Assembly: GCF_009828055.1 (NCBI RefSeq)
Contig: NZ_WTYB01000001.1
Coordinates: forward strand, 137,173-201,172
Reading direction: 5' to 3'
Source of the DNA: Erythrobacter ramosus
GTDB taxonomy: Bacteria; Pseudomonadota; Alphaproteobacteria; Sphingomonadales; Sphingomonadaceae
Length of the DNA: 64,000 nt
A program made the translations under genes and the position numbers. Under the pieces are notes generated by a model, which did no database searches, was not told the origin of the DNA, and saw only the letters and a list, made by a program, of their open reading frames with translations. Positions 36,701 through 46,145 of this stretch are shown here, piece by piece; within the stretch, counting starts at the first letter, position 1; each line of letters begins with the position of its first letter.

Positions 36701-37153
36701 TCAGAGCGCCGCATGCCCCCCAGTCGAACCAAACCCGCCCTCGCCCCGCTCGGTGGCGTCCAGTTCCGCAACCTCGCTCCATGCCGCCTGCACCACCGGC
36801 GCCAGCACCAGTTGCGCCACCCGGTCACCGCGGGCGATGGCGAAAGGCTCGACGCCGTGGTTGATCAGGATCACCTTCAGCTCGCCCCGATAATCGCTAT
36901 CGATCGTACCGGGAGTGTTGGGGACGGTAATGCCGTGCTTCAGCGCGAGGCCTGATCGCGGACGCACCTGAATCTCAAAGCCCTCGGGAATCGCCAGCGC
37001 GAGCCCGGTCGCCACCGCATGGCGCGCGCCCGGAGCGATGGTGACGTCCTCGGCGCTCACCACATCCATCCCCGCTGCGCCACTAGTGGCATAGGCGGGG
37101 AGCGACAGACCTGCGCCGTGTGGCAGGCGCTTCACTTCGACGGAAATACTCAT
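36701..37153 (-). CDS. dut: dUTP diphosphatase
   Basis: A 150-residue trimeric dUTPase with all five motifs recognisable: [50 protein letters not shown] and [11 protein letters not shown]. It hydrolyses dUTP to dUMP and PPi. It lies 34 bp downstream of coaBC, the usual arrangement. Confidence 0.96.
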   Translation of the reverse strand: MSISVEVKRLPHGAGLSLPAYATSGAAGMDVVSAEDVTIAPGARHAVATGLALAIPEGFEIQVRPRSGLALKHGITVPNTPGTIDSDYRGELKVILINHGVEPFAIARGDRVAQLVLAPVVQAAWSEVAELDATERGEGGFGSTGGHAAL

Positions 37154-37187
37154 TCTGCGCTACCGCCTTCGGCTACTTGAGCGCGGC

Positions 37188-38879
37188 TCACTCGGCCGCT
37201 TCCACCCGAAACACCGCCGCGATGCGTTCGGCCAGGGCCATCGCCACCGCGCTCTTGGGCATTTCGTCGAGCACCTCGATCCCGTCACCGCTGACGATGG
37301 TGACGCGGTTACGATCCCCGCCCATCACATCGCCGCTAACGTCATTGGCGACGATCCAGTCGGCGCTCTTGCGCTTGCGCTTTGCCTTGGCGTTTTCGAG
37401 CACGTTGTCGGTCTCGGCCGCAAAGCCGATCACCAACGCAGGTCGCCTAGTGCCGCCTGCGACATTGGTGAGGATGTCGGGGTTTTCGGTCAGCATCAGC
37501 GCCGGCGGGGCATCGCCGCGCTTCTTGATTTTCTCACCGCGATATTCCTTGGGCCGCCAATCCGCGACCGCAGCGACCATCACCGCCACATCAGCAGGCA
37601 GCGCGCGCCTGACCGCTTCGGCCATGTCGCGCGCGCTTTCGACATCGACGCGGCGCACCCCGGCGGGCGTCTTGAGCGCCACCGGCCCTGCCACCAGCGT
37701 AACCCGCGCGCCCAGCGCAGCAACGGCTGCGGCGATGGCAAAGCCCTGCTTGCCGCTCGAACGGTTGGCGATATAACGCACCGGATCAATCGCTTCCCAC
37801 GTCGGCCCGGCGGTAACCAGCACATGCCGCCCGACAAGCGGGCGATGCGAAGCGGCGATGCCGAAATCAGCCCCTTCGGTCACTGCGCCAAGATCGGCTT
37901 CGACTTCCTCGGGCACTTCGGGCGCCAGGAATTCGGATTCGGGCGGAGCCTTGCGCTCATCAACTTCGTGGTTGATCGCCCCGAAATCGACGGGCGGTGC
38001 GGAATTGGCCTTGCCCTTGCGTGCCAGCAGCGGCCCGTCAAAGTCCGGCGCGAATTCGGGCGCGGGTTCTTCCTCGGGCGGGAGGAGTTCTTCCGCCTCG
38101 GGATCGGGCAGGTCTTCGTATTCGGCTTCGATTTCGTCGTGGGTGCGCTTCGCCGTCGAGCGCGGGATGATGCGCGAGAAGAACCCGCCCAGCCCGCCTG
38201 CGGGCATGGCGGCGCTGCCATCGTCCTCTTCCTCAGGCTCAAGCGCTTCGACTTCGAACGTCGGCGGCGCCAGGCGGCGTGCCGGCGGTTCGAGCAATTG
38301 CGGTTCGGGCACAAGGATTCCGAAATGCCCGGCAATCGCGCGCCAGATCGCCTCAGGCTCGGGCAGACGGCCATAGCCGAACTCGCCGCAGGCCATCGGG
38401 CCTTCTTCGGGGTTCAGCACATTGACGCCCGCAGCCTTGAGCAAGGCGATGTTACGCTGGGTCGCCCCATGCTCCCACATCCGCACATTCATCGCCGGCA
38501 CGGCCATCACCGGCTTGTCGGTGGCGAGGATCAGCGTGGTGGCCAGATCATCGGCGATGCCGGTCGCCATCTTGGCAAGCAGATCGGCAGTCGCCGGACA
38601 GACGACCACCAGATCGGCCTCACGCGAGAGCTGGATATGGCCCATCTCAGCCTCGTTCTTGAGGTCGAACAGGTTGGTGTAGACCTGATTCTCGGACAAT
38701 GCGGCCAGCGACATGGGGGTGACGAATTGCTGCCCGCCCTTGGTGACGACGCAGGTGACGTCGCCGCCGCCCTTGCGGATCAGACGCACCAACTCGCAGG
38801 CCTTGTAGGCCGCGATCCCGCCGCCCACGACCAGCAGGATGCGAGGGTGTTTGCCCGCTTTCGCCTCCTGTGTGCTCAT
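37188..38879 (-). CDS. coaBC: Bifunctional phosphopantothenoylcysteine decarboxylase/synthetase with long acidic linker
   Basis: A 563-residue CoaBC. The CoaC domain (about 12-187) has GGGIAAYKACEL, active His81 in HIQLSREADL, PAMNVRMW and the catalytic Cys164 in MACGEFGYGR. The CoaB domain (about 347-563) has VTAGPTWEAIDPVRYIANRS, AAVADWRP and ADWIVANDV. The enzyme makes 4'-phosphopantetheine in CoA synthesis. Oddity: about 155 residues of Glu/Pro-rich, low-complexity linker (about 188-345) separate the domains, where the family normally has almost none. The start at 38879 fits the family N-terminus; an in-frame extension to 39083 is rejected. Confidence 0.95.
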   Translation of the reverse strand: MSTQEAKAGKHPRILLVVGGGIAAYKACELVRLIRKGGGDVTCVVTKGGQQFVTPMSLAALSENQVYTNLFDLKNEAEMGHIQLSREADLVVVCPATADLLAKMATGIADDLATTLILATDKPVMAVPAMNVRMWEHGATQRNIALLKAAGVNVLNPEEGPMACGEFGYGRLPEPEAIWRAIAGHFGILVPEPQLLEPPARRLAPPTFEVEALEPEEEDDGSAAMPAGGLGGFFSRIIPRSTAKRTHDEIEAEYEDLPDPEAEELLPPEEEPAPEFAPDFDGPLLARKGKANSAPPVDFGAINHEVDERKAPPESEFLAPEVPEEVEADLGAVTEGADFGIAASHRPLVGRHVLVTAGPTWEAIDPVRYIANRSSGKQGFAIAAAVAALGARVTLVAGPVALKTPAGVRRVDVESARDMAEAVRRALPADVAVMVAAVADWRPKEYRGEKIKKRGDAPPALMLTENPDILTNVAGGTRRPALVIGFAAETDNVLENAKAKRKRKSADWIVANDVSGDVMGGDRNRVTIVSGDGIEVLDEMPKSAVAMALAERIAAVFRVEAAE

Positions 38880-38952
38880 CTTGCCTCTCGCCTCTCGCGC
38901 CACGCTGTAGGGTGCCAGCCATAATGCAAGCAACACCCATCGCAAAGCTTGG

Positions 38953-40086
38953 TTAAGTTTGCCTTGATGCCCGCCCCGCCGCGCTTTGGAATAAATCAAA
39001 TAGCCCGCGCGGGGCAAAAGCGAGACCGACGCCATAGGCCGGTAACGCCAATTGTACCCAGTAGAAATTCTCCGGCCGCGCAAACAACGCCATCATTGTG
39101 AACAGGCCTGCAAACCACAGCAGCGCAAACAACCCGATCCGCCCGCCAATCGCAGCCCAGCCGACCAGCGGCAGGATCGCAAGCGGCGCAGCGAGGCTGA
39201 CGGGCAAGAGCCGCAGTCCAGTGAGATGCGCCAGCGCGGTCAGGGGGAGGCGATAGCCCGCCAGCGCGCTCCACCCTTGCGAGGCCAGATCACCCGGCAC
39301 GCGTCCGGCTTCGACGGCGGCGAAATGCAGCGCCATCCCGCCTGCGAACAACGCTAGCAGCACCGCCACGGCGCCTGCCTCGCGCCAACGTTGCTCCGCC
39401 AGCGCGAAGGCCAGCCACAGGAGCACGAATGGCGCTGCCAATTCGCGAACGGCCAGCGCCAGCGCCGCCGCCAGCAGCGCCGGCAACCAGCGATTCCGGC
39501 GATAGAGCAGCAGCGCCAGTGTCAGGCACAGGCCTGCGGAAAAATCATGATCCAGCCCCGCGACCGGGTTCAGGGCCGCGCCCCCGCCCAGCGCCAGCAG
39601 CACGCTCGCTCCCACCCGCTCGGGCCATGCGGCGAGCGGCGCTTCCCGGCGATTGAGTGCCCACAGGCACGCCAGCACCAACGCCATTTGCGCATAGCGA
39701 ACCCCGTCCACCCCGATCACAGCTTGCAGCATTGCCAGCGTCGGTAGGCGCACCGCAACAAAGGGGCGGGTTGGGTAATGGCCGGCGCGCTGCTCGTCCA
39801 AGGCGGCCGAGTAATAGCCCTCACCCGCCGTCACGCGCGCGGCGATGCGGGCGTAGAGCGCCATATCGCCTTTGGCCCGGCCCTGTGGGTTCGGGCATAT
39901 GGAAGGCATTGCGGCGACAGATGCGCGTTCAGGCTGATCTCCCGGCGCAGTCGCCAACGCGCTCCACCCCATTGCTGCAGCCAGCAGCGCCAGCGCCAGC
40001 GCCGCCGCCCAACGCGGCAGATGCGCAAACGGACGGCCAAGCGCGTCCCACCGCTCGGTAAGCGATGGGAAGGCGTCGAGCCTCAT
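38953..40086 (-). CDS. Polytopic inner-membrane protein, function unknown
   Basis: A 377-residue protein with roughly 8-10 hydrophobic helices, very rich in Ala and Leu. The layout (a first helix, a periplasmic loop with GDMALYARIAARVTAGEGYY, then many helices) is reminiscent of the GT-C glycosyltransferase fold or of O-antigen-type membrane proteins, but no catalytic signature is certain. Its ATG overlaps the ubiB TGA (ATGA at 40083-40086), so it is coupled to ubiquinone-gene translation. I do not recognise the family. Confidence 0.75.
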   Translation of the reverse strand: MRLDAFPSLTERWDALGRPFAHLPRWAAALALALLAAAMGWSALATAPGDQPERASVAAMPSICPNPQGRAKGDMALYARIAARVTAGEGYYSAALDEQRAGHYPTRPFVAVRLPTLAMLQAVIGVDGVRYAQMALVLACLWALNRREAPLAAWPERVGASVLLALGGGAALNPVAGLDHDFSAGLCLTLALLLYRRNRWLPALLAAALALAVRELAAPFVLLWLAFALAEQRWREAGAVAVLLALFAGGMALHFAAVEAGRVPGDLASQGWSALAGYRLPLTALAHLTGLRLLPVSLAAPLAILPLVGWAAIGGRIGLFALLWFAGLFTMMALFARPENFYWVQLALPAYGVGLAFAPRGLFDLFQSAAGRASRQT

Positions 40087-41639
40087 CCGATCCAGCCGAG
40101 CGCCATTGCCCCCCACACCGCGCCCGCTCCGGCAAGGCCCGACAGGACGTAGCCGAGCCAGCCACGGCCCTCACGCTTGTCGGTGATGAGCGGGATATGC
40201 GGCAGCGGCGGCGTTTCGGGCGCGCCGCCCTTGGGCGGGTATTTCTCTTCCAGCCGCCGGATCAGACCGGGGAGGCGGAACAGGGTCTCGGCATCTGTCT
40301 TCAGCCGGTCAGCTAGCGCAGCCTCCGGGCCTAGTTCATCGCGAATCCAGCTGCGGACGTAGGGCGCGGCGGTGTCCCACATGTTGATGTCGGGATTAAG
40401 CTGCGTGGCGATGCCTTCGACCATCACCATCGTCTTTTGCAGCAGCAACAGGTGCGGCTGGGTCTGCATGTCGAAATCGCGGGTGATGGCGAACAGCCCG
40501 TCGAGCATCTGGCCGACAGAGAGCTCCTTCACCGGCTTGCCGCGCATCGGCTCACCAACGGCCCGCAGCGCGGTCGCGAATTCGCCGACCGAGTGATAGC
40601 TGGGCACATATTGCGCTTCGAAATGGATTTCGGCGACGCGCTGGTAATTGCCCGTTGTCAGCCCGTAGAGGATCTCGGCCAGCCACTGGCGCGCGCGCCG
40701 GTCGATCCGGCCCATGATCCCGAAATCGATGGCGACGATGGTGCCGTCGTCCTCCACGAACAGGTTGCCCTGATGCATGTCGGCATGGAAGAATCCGGCG
40801 CTGATCGCCTGCGTCAGGAAGCTGATCACCAGCCGCTCGGACAATTCGGCAAAATTATGCCCGCGCGCCCGCAATTCATCGACGCGGCTGATCTTGATTC
40901 CGTCGATCCATTCGATCGTCAGCACCCGGCCATTGGTGCGGTCCCAGTCGATGCCCGGGATGCGGTAGCCGGGCACGCCCGCCATCTGCTCGGCGAGTTC
41001 GGAGGCCGATGCCGCCTCGCGCCGCAGGTCGAGTTCGGAATTGGTCCAGCGCTTGAAATTGGCGATGGTGAGGCGCGGACGCAGGCGCGAGAACTCCCCG
41101 CCCATCGCCTCGACATGGGCCGCGGCCCATTCATAGGTGGTGATATCGCGGGCGAATTTTTCGCGGATGCCGGGGCGCAGCACCTTGACCGCGACCTTGC
41201 GGCCTTCGGTGGTGATGGCCTTGTGGACCTGCGCAATCGACGCCGCGCCGACGGGTTCCGGGTCGATTTCGCTGAACAGCTTGTCGATCGGTTGGCCGAA
41301 GCTCGATTCAATCGCCGCCTTGATCTGGGAAAACGGCACCGGCGGCAGACTGTCTTGAAGGCTTAGCAGGTTGTTTGCCGCTTCCTCGCCCACCAGATCA
41401 GGGCGCGTGGCAAGCGATTGCCCGAGCTTGATCGCCGCAGGCCCAATCGCGCGGAAGGCCCCGGCATAATCGCGCGGGCCGTTCTTGCCCGTCAGTGTCG
41501 CCAACCGCGCCAGCCGCACCAGCTGGCGCAAGGCGACAGGCGCATTGGGATCATTCTCGATCCCCACCAGCGCGCGGCGGCGGGCCAGCGTCACGCCCCA
41601 GCGGGCGAGGCGGATCAGGTGGACGGCAGAGGTGGTCAC
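40083..41639 (-). CDS. ubiB: Ubiquinone biosynthesis regulatory ATPase/kinase UbiB
   Basis: A 518-residue ABC1/ADCK family protein. The KxGQ motif (AAIKLGQSLATRPDLV), the kinase-like HADMHQGNLFV segment and the metal-binding IDFGIMGRID are present. Two transmembrane helices at the C-terminus (after residue 490) anchor it. It supports ubiquinone synthesis at the inner membrane. It follows ubiE with a 3 bp gap. Confidence 0.95.
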   Translation of the reverse strand: MTTSAVHLIRLARWGVTLARRRALVGIENDPNAPVALRQLVRLARLATLTGKNGPRDYAGAFRAIGPAAIKLGQSLATRPDLVGEEAANNLLSLQDSLPPVPFSQIKAAIESSFGQPIDKLFSEIDPEPVGAASIAQVHKAITTEGRKVAVKVLRPGIREKFARDITTYEWAAAHVEAMGGEFSRLRPRLTIANFKRWTNSELDLRREAASASELAEQMAGVPGYRIPGIDWDRTNGRVLTIEWIDGIKISRVDELRARGHNFAELSERLVISFLTQAISAGFFHADMHQGNLFVEDDGTIVAIDFGIMGRIDRRARQWLAEILYGLTTGNYQRVAEIHFEAQYVPSYHSVGEFATALRAVGEPMRGKPVKELSVGQMLDGLFAITRDFDMQTQPHLLLLQKTMVMVEGIATQLNPDINMWDTAAPYVRSWIRDELGPEAALADRLKTDAETLFRLPGLIRRLEEKYPPKGGAPETPPLPHIPLITDKREGRGWLGYVLSGLAGAGAVWGAMALGWIG

Positions 41640-41642
41640 GCC

Positions 41643-42398
41643 CTAGATCTTCCACCCCGAATGGATCGCGACCAGCCCGCCCATGATCGGCTCGACCTTG
41701 GTGTTGGCGAAACCGGCGGCGCGGATCATCTGTTCGAAGGCGGGCATCGGCGGGAACTTGCGAATCGATTCGGCAAGATAGCGGTAGGAATCCGCATCGC
41801 CGGCAATCGCCTGCCCCATGCGCGGCAGCAGATGTTCGGAATAGATATCATATGCCTCCTTCAGCCCCGACCATTCGACGGTCGAGAACTCAAGGCAGAA
41901 GAACCGCCCGCCCGGACGCAGCACGCGCAGCGCTTCGGTCAACGCGCGGTCGATATGGGTCACGTTCCGGATGCCGAAGGCGATGGTGTAGGCATCGAAG
42001 GTGTTGCTGGCGAAGCTCACGCTTTCAGCGTTCTGGCAGGTGAAGACGAGGCTGCCGTCATTTTCATCAAATCCGCGTTCCAGCGCACGCTCCGCGCCCA
42101 CATCGAGCATGTCCTGATTGATATCGGCCACCGTGATGTGCGCCCCGCGGGCCGCCATGCGGAAAGCGATGTCGCCGGTGCCACCCGCCATGTCGAGGAT
42201 CTGTTCGCCCGGCTGCGGCTTGACCCGCTTCACGAAGCGGTCCTTCCACAGCCGGTGCATCCCGCCCGACATCGCATCGTTCATGATGTCGTATTTGCGC
42301 GCGACGCTGGAGAAGACCTCGCCGACCTTGCGGGTCTTTTCTTCCGGAGTGACCTGGGTGTAGCCGAAGGAGACGGTGTCGTCAGTGCTCTGTGTCAT
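41643..42398 (-). CDS. ubiE: Demethylubiquinone/demethylmenaquinone methyltransferase
   Basis: A 251-residue SAM-dependent methyltransferase with the UbiE signatures YDIMNDAMSGGMHRLWKDR, LDMAGGTGDIAF (SAM-binding), GIRNVTHIDRAL and EFSTVEWSG. It methylates the ubiquinone precursor ring. The start at 42398 fits the family; mutM is divergent, 56 bp away. Confidence 0.96.
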   Translation of the reverse strand: MTQSTDDTVSFGYTQVTPEEKTRKVGEVFSSVARKYDIMNDAMSGGMHRLWKDRFVKRVKPQPGEQILDMAGGTGDIAFRMAARGAHITVADINQDMLDVGAERALERGFDENDGSLVFTCQNAESVSFASNTFDAYTIAFGIRNVTHIDRALTEALRVLRPGGRFFCLEFSTVEWSGLKEAYDIYSEHLLPRMGQAIAGDADSYRYLAESIRKFPPMPAFEQMIRAAGFANTKVEPIMGGLVAIHSGWKI

Positions 42399-42454
42399 GC
42401 CCGGCTCCCTAGAGACAATTGCCGCCCGCGCAAAGGGTGTTAGAGGAAGCTCAA

Positions 42455-43270
42455 ATGCCTGAGCTCCCCGAAGTAGAAACAACCGTCCGCGGCCTTGCAA
42501 AGTTCCTCGAAGGCGAGCGGATCACGCGCGTCGTCTTGAACCGCGCCGACCTGCGCCGCCCCTTCCCCGCCGATCTGGTCCAGGTGATGACCGGCGCCAC
42601 GGTCAGCACACTCTCGCGCCGCGCCAAATATGGGTTGATACATCTCGATCGCGGGGCGACGATGATCTTCCATCTCGGCATGAGCGGGCGCTGGCGGATC
42701 GACCCGGAAACGCCCGAGACGCATGATCACCTGCTGCTGGAGACCGCGCACCACAGTTTCGCCCTGTGTGATCCGCGCCGATTCGGCTCGGTCGATCTGG
42801 TGCAGACCGGCGCGCTCGACCTCTGGCCGCAATTCGCCGCGCTCGGGCCGGAGCCTCTGGGCCCGGGGCTGAGTGTCAGTCATCTGAAGGCGGCGCTGAA
42901 GGGCAAGACCCAGTCGATCAAGCTGTGCCTGCTCGATCAGCGCATCGTGGCAGGCCTCGGCAATATCTATGTGTGCGAGGCACTGTGGCGCGCCGGCATC
43001 CATCCCACCAAACAGGCGGGCAAGGTCACGCAGGCCCAGCTGACGCGGCTGGTGCCCGCCATCATCGCGGTGCTCGAAGCATCGATCCGTGACGGCGGCT
43101 CGACCTTGCGTGACTATGCCGCGCCGAGCGGCGAGCTGGGCTATTTCGCGAGCAGCTTCGATGTTTATGGGCGCGATGGCCAACCGTGCCGCCGCGACGA
43201 TGGCGGGGTGATCGAACGGATTGCCCAAGGCGGACGCAGCACCTGGTTCTGCCCAGTGTGCCAGAAATAA
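42455..43270 (+). CDS. mutM: Formamidopyrimidine-DNA glycosylase
   Basis: A 271-residue Fpg with N-terminal catalytic MPELPEVE (Pro2 and Glu3), the Lys loop, the helix-two-turn-helix, and a C-terminal zinc finger with CRRDDG and CPVC. It excises 8-oxoguanine. GAGGA lies just upstream of the ATG, which fixes the start because Pro2 must be the mature N-terminus. Confidence 0.97.
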   Translation: MPELPEVETTVRGLAKFLEGERITRVVLNRADLRRPFPADLVQVMTGATVSTLSRRAKYGLIHLDRGATMIFHLGMSGRWRIDPETPETHDHLLLETAHHSFALCDPRRFGSVDLVQTGALDLWPQFAALGPEPLGPGLSVSHLKAALKGKTQSIKLCLLDQRIVAGLGNIYVCEALWRAGIHPTKQAGKVTQAQLTRLVPAIIAVLEASIRDGGSTLRDYAAPSGELGYFASSFDVYGRDGQPCRRDDGGVIERIAQGGRSTWFCPVCQK

Positions 43271-43422
43271 GGGAGAATCGTTGACCTTCGGAGCAGTTCT
43301 GACTATGCGCGCTGCTTTCCGGCGGTTGGGCCCTGCGTCCGCTCGCCCGTTTTCGAGCAAACCGTCACCAATTTCTCGGCTGCCTCAAGCGGCCTGAACC
43401 AAACGCGAGACAGACACGAATT

Positions 43423-43683
43423 ATGGCAAACACGCCGCAAGCCAAGAAGCGCATCCGTCGCAACACCGCCCGCGCCGAAATCAACGGTGCGCGCATCAGC
43501 CGCATCCGCAGCTTCATCAAGAAGGTCGAATCGGCCTGTGAAGCGGGTGACAAGGAAGCAGCTGCGGTTGCCCTCAAGGCGGCCCAGCCGGAAATGGCCC
43601 GCGGCGTTGCACGCGGCGTGCTGCACAAGAACACCGTGGCCCGCAAGCTCTCGCGTCTGACGCGCCGAGTCGCCACCCTCTGA
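43423..43683 (+). CDS. rpsT: 30S ribosomal protein S20
   Basis: An 86-residue basic protein: [19 protein letters not shown] at the start and [19 protein letters not shown] at the end. It binds 16S rRNA. A terminator-like hairpin follows, and then dnaA, the usual alphaproteobacterial neighbourhood. Confidence 0.97.
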   Translation: MANTPQAKKRIRRNTARAEINGARISRIRSFIKKVESACEAGDKEAAAVALKAAQPEMARGVARGVLHKNTVARKLSRLTRRVATL

Positions 43684-43754
43684 TTCGATTCGTCACGCTT
43701 CCGTCTTCCATGCCCAGCGCATGACGACGGAAAGCCGGGACCTCGCAAACCGTT

Positions 43755-43786
43755 CGGGCCGTGCTCAATGAGCGCGGCCCGTTTCG
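43755..43786 (+). terminator. Terminator hairpin after rpsT
   Basis: A 12-bp stem (CGGGCCGTGCTC / GAGCGCGGCCCG, with one T-G wobble) and a 3-nt loop, followed by TTTCGTTT, 71 bp after the rpsT stop. Confidence 0.75.
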
Positions 43787-44201
43787 TTTGCGACAAATGC
43801 AACCGTGCAGACTCCCAGAAATGTCAGGATTCACCACGATTCGCGGCCTGTGGAGCATGATTGCGCAGGAAAACCAATCACTTCAACGTAAGTCTGCGGG
43901 TCAGCGGTGAGTCAACAGGATTATTTCACTTTTTTTAAAAGTCCTCGCTTGCGCAAAAGGCCGCAGAGTTCTTTAGATCAGGCTCACCCGGCGCGGGACA
44001 GCCCGGGCGCTTTTACAACTTGGCCGACAGGGGGGAACTCCGGAATCCTCGATTCCGGGGCTGGGATGGTTAAGCCTGTCGCATCGGGATGAAAAGGTCT
44101 GTGAGCCGCACGGCTCGGCAGGCTAAGGTTGAATTGGGGAAGAGCTTGTGCACAGGACTGACAAGGCGCGGACGGGTGGCCGCCAGGCCGATGAACATCT
44201 G
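43787..44201. other. rpsT-dnaA intergenic region, possible dnaA promoter or origin-associated DNA
   Basis: About 415 bp upstream of dnaA. It has an AT-rich run near 43920-43945 (TTATTTCACTTTTTTTAAAA) and otherwise GC-rich sequence. I see no perfect TTATCCACA DnaA box. The dnaA promoter must lie here; an origin role is possible but unsupported. Confidence 0.4.
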
Positions 44202-45605
44202 ATGGAAGATTCCGAAGCTGTAAATCTCGCCGCGGACTGGTCCGATATCAGTCAGGGCTTGCGCAAGGATCTGGGGCACCAGCTGCACAGCCAGTGGATC
44301 AAGCCGATCCAGCTTGGCGCGCTGAACCGCGAGACCGGCGCTCTCGATCTTTACCTTCCGACCGAATTTTCGGCCAACTGGGTGCGTGATCGCTTCCATG
44401 ACCGTCTGCAACTCGCCTGGAGCATCGCGCGCAGCGAAGTGCGCAAGGTCAATATTGTCGTCCACCCAGGCCGCCGCCAGCTGCCCGACCTGCGCCTAGA
44501 CGATGGCCGCCGCCCCGCCAATGACGGCGCGAGCGCGATTGCATTGGCCGCGGGCGCGATGGGTGATGCGAACTTCACCTCTTCGGTCGGGCTTGATCCA
44601 TCGCTGACTTTTGCTGCCTTCGTCACGGGTGAGGCCAACATCCTCGCCTGCAATGCGGCGCAGCGCATGGCGGCACTGGAACAGCCGCAATTCTCGCCGC
44701 TGTACCTCAAGGCGGCAACCGGTCAGGGCAAGACCCACCTGCTCCACGCGATAGGCCATGCCTATCTCCAGACCCATCCGCGCGCGCGCATCTTCTACTG
44801 CTCGGCCGAGCGCTTCATGGTCGAATTCGTCCAGGCGCTGAAGTCGAGCCAGACGATCGAATTCAAGGCGCGGCTACGCAGCTTCGATCTGCTGCTGGTG
44901 GACGATATCCAGTTCATCATCGGCAAGGCGAGCGCGCAGGAAGAACTGCTCTACACGATCGACGCGCTGTTGGCCGAAGGCAAGCGGCTGGTCTTCGCCG
45001 CCGACCGCGCCCCGCAGGCGCTCGACGGGGTCGAGCCGCGCTTGCTCTCGCGCCTGTCGATGGGTCTGGTGGCTGACATCCAGCCCGCCGATATTGAGCT
45101 GCGCAAGAAGATCCTCGTCTCCAAGCTGACCCGCTTTGCCCCACTGAATGTGCCCGAAGACGTGGTCGATTTTCTTGCTCGTACCATCACTCGCAATATC
45201 CGCGAGCTGGTCGGCGGCCTCAACAAGCTGATCGCCTATGCCCAGCTGACCGGGCAGGACGTGTCGTTGCAGCTCGCCGAAGAGCAGTTGACCGATATCC
45301 TTTCGGCCAACCGCCGCCGGATCACCATCGACGAGATCCAGCGCACCGTCTGCCAGTTCTACCGCATCGACCGTTCGGAAATGAGCAGCAAGCGCCGCGC
45401 CCGCGCGGTGGTCCGTCCGCGTCAGGTGGCGATGTATCTGTCCAAGGTGCTGACCCCGCGCAGTTACCCGGAAATCGGGCGCAAGTTCGGCGGGCGCGAT
45501 CACTCAACCGTGATCCACGCGGTGCGCTTGATCGAAGACCTGCGCCAGCGTGATGCCGACATGGATGGCGACGTGCGCAGCCTGCTGCGGCAGCTCGAAA
45601 GCTGA
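44202..45605 (+). CDS. dnaA: Chromosomal replication initiator protein DnaA
   Basis: A 467-residue DnaA from ATG 44202 (an in-frame GTG at 44148 would add 18 residues). The Walker A (ATGQGKTHLLHAIGHAYLQ) and Walker B (LLVDDIQFI) motifs and the C-terminal DNA-binding signature (RPRQVAMYLSKVLT, then GGRDHSTVIHAVRLI) are complete. The N-terminal domain reads WSDISQGLRKDLGHQLHSQW, typical of Sphingomonadales. Confidence 0.97.
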   Translation: MEDSEAVNLAADWSDISQGLRKDLGHQLHSQWIKPIQLGALNRETGALDLYLPTEFSANWVRDRFHDRLQLAWSIARSEVRKVNIVVHPGRRQLPDLRLDDGRRPANDGASAIALAAGAMGDANFTSSVGLDPSLTFAAFVTGEANILACNAAQRMAALEQPQFSPLYLKAATGQGKTHLLHAIGHAYLQTHPRARIFYCSAERFMVEFVQALKSSQTIEFKARLRSFDLLLVDDIQFIIGKASAQEELLYTIDALLAEGKRLVFAADRAPQALDGVEPRLLSRLSMGLVADIQPADIELRKKILVSKLTRFAPLNVPEDVVDFLARTITRNIRELVGGLNKLIAYAQLTGQDVSLQLAEEQLTDILSANRRRITIDEIQRTVCQFYRIDRSEMSSKRRARAVVRPRQVAMYLSKVLTPRSYPEIGRKFGGRDHSTVIHAVRLIEDLRQRDADMDGDVRSLLRQLES

Positions 45606-45657
45606 GGCCGCGAAGGTCAATTCGCACATAATCTGCCCAAGCTTTGCACTGCACTTT

Positions 45658-45683
45658 CGACAGGCCTATCCACAGGCCTGTCG
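45658..45683. repeat. Palindromic hairpin downstream of dnaA
   Basis: A perfect 10-bp inverted repeat (CGACAGGCCT / AGGCCTGTCG) around the loop ATCCAC, so the left arm plus loop contain CTATCCACA, one base from a DnaA box. Related ACAGG words follow (CGACAGG, GCACAGG, AAACAG) before the next gene at 45717. There is no T-tract. Confidence 0.65.
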
Positions 45684-45716
45684 ACAGGCGGTGCACAGGT
45701 TGTAAACAGCCTGTCC

Positions 45717-46145
45717 ATGCCTTCTCAGCGCCTTTCTCCCGACCTGATCGACCTGCCCAAGGGCTGGGTTCCCGCATTGGTGAGGGGTCTGCGCGGCAAG
45801 TGCCCGCGCTGCGGAGAAGCGGCGCTGTTCCGCAAATGGCTCAAGCCGGTCGATCGCTGTCCGCACTGCAAACAGGACTGGTCGGTCCAGCAGGCCGACG
45901 ATTTTCCCGCCTACATCGGCATCTTCGTGGTCGGCCACCTGCTCGCGCCGGTGGTGATTGCGATGATCGGGACCTTCGGGATGAGCGCTTGGCTGACACT
46001 GGCGATCATTCTGCCGGTGGCGATCGTGATGTTGCTGGTCACGCTCCAGCCGACCAAGGGCGGTGTGATTGGCTTCCTGTGGTGGCACGGTATTGGCGCC
46101 TTCCGGCAGGAGCGGCGTGCTGAAACGCCCAAGGACGCGGAATGA
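45717..46145 (+). CDS. DUF983 family zinc-ribbon membrane protein
   Basis: A 142-residue protein with an N-terminal zinc ribbon (CPRCGEAALF ... CPHC) and two transmembrane helices in the middle and C-terminal half (IGIFVVGHLLAPVVIAMIG; LTLAIILPVAIVMLLVTL). The function of DUF983 is unknown. Its TGA overlaps the ATG of the ThiF-family gene, so they are translationally coupled. Confidence 0.88.
   Translation: MPSQRLSPDLIDLPKGWVPALVRGLRGKCPRCGEAALFRKWLKPVDRCPHCKQDWSVQQADDFPAYIGIFVVGHLLAPVVIAMIGTFGMSAWLTLAIILPVAIVMLLVTLQPTKGGVIGFLWWHGIGAFRQERRAETPKDAE

Noticed and set aside
43787..44201. Replication origin between rpsT and dnaA
   Set aside because: No perfect TTATCCACA box cluster was found, and alphaproteobacterial origins often lie elsewhere, such as near hemE; kept only as a possible promoter region.
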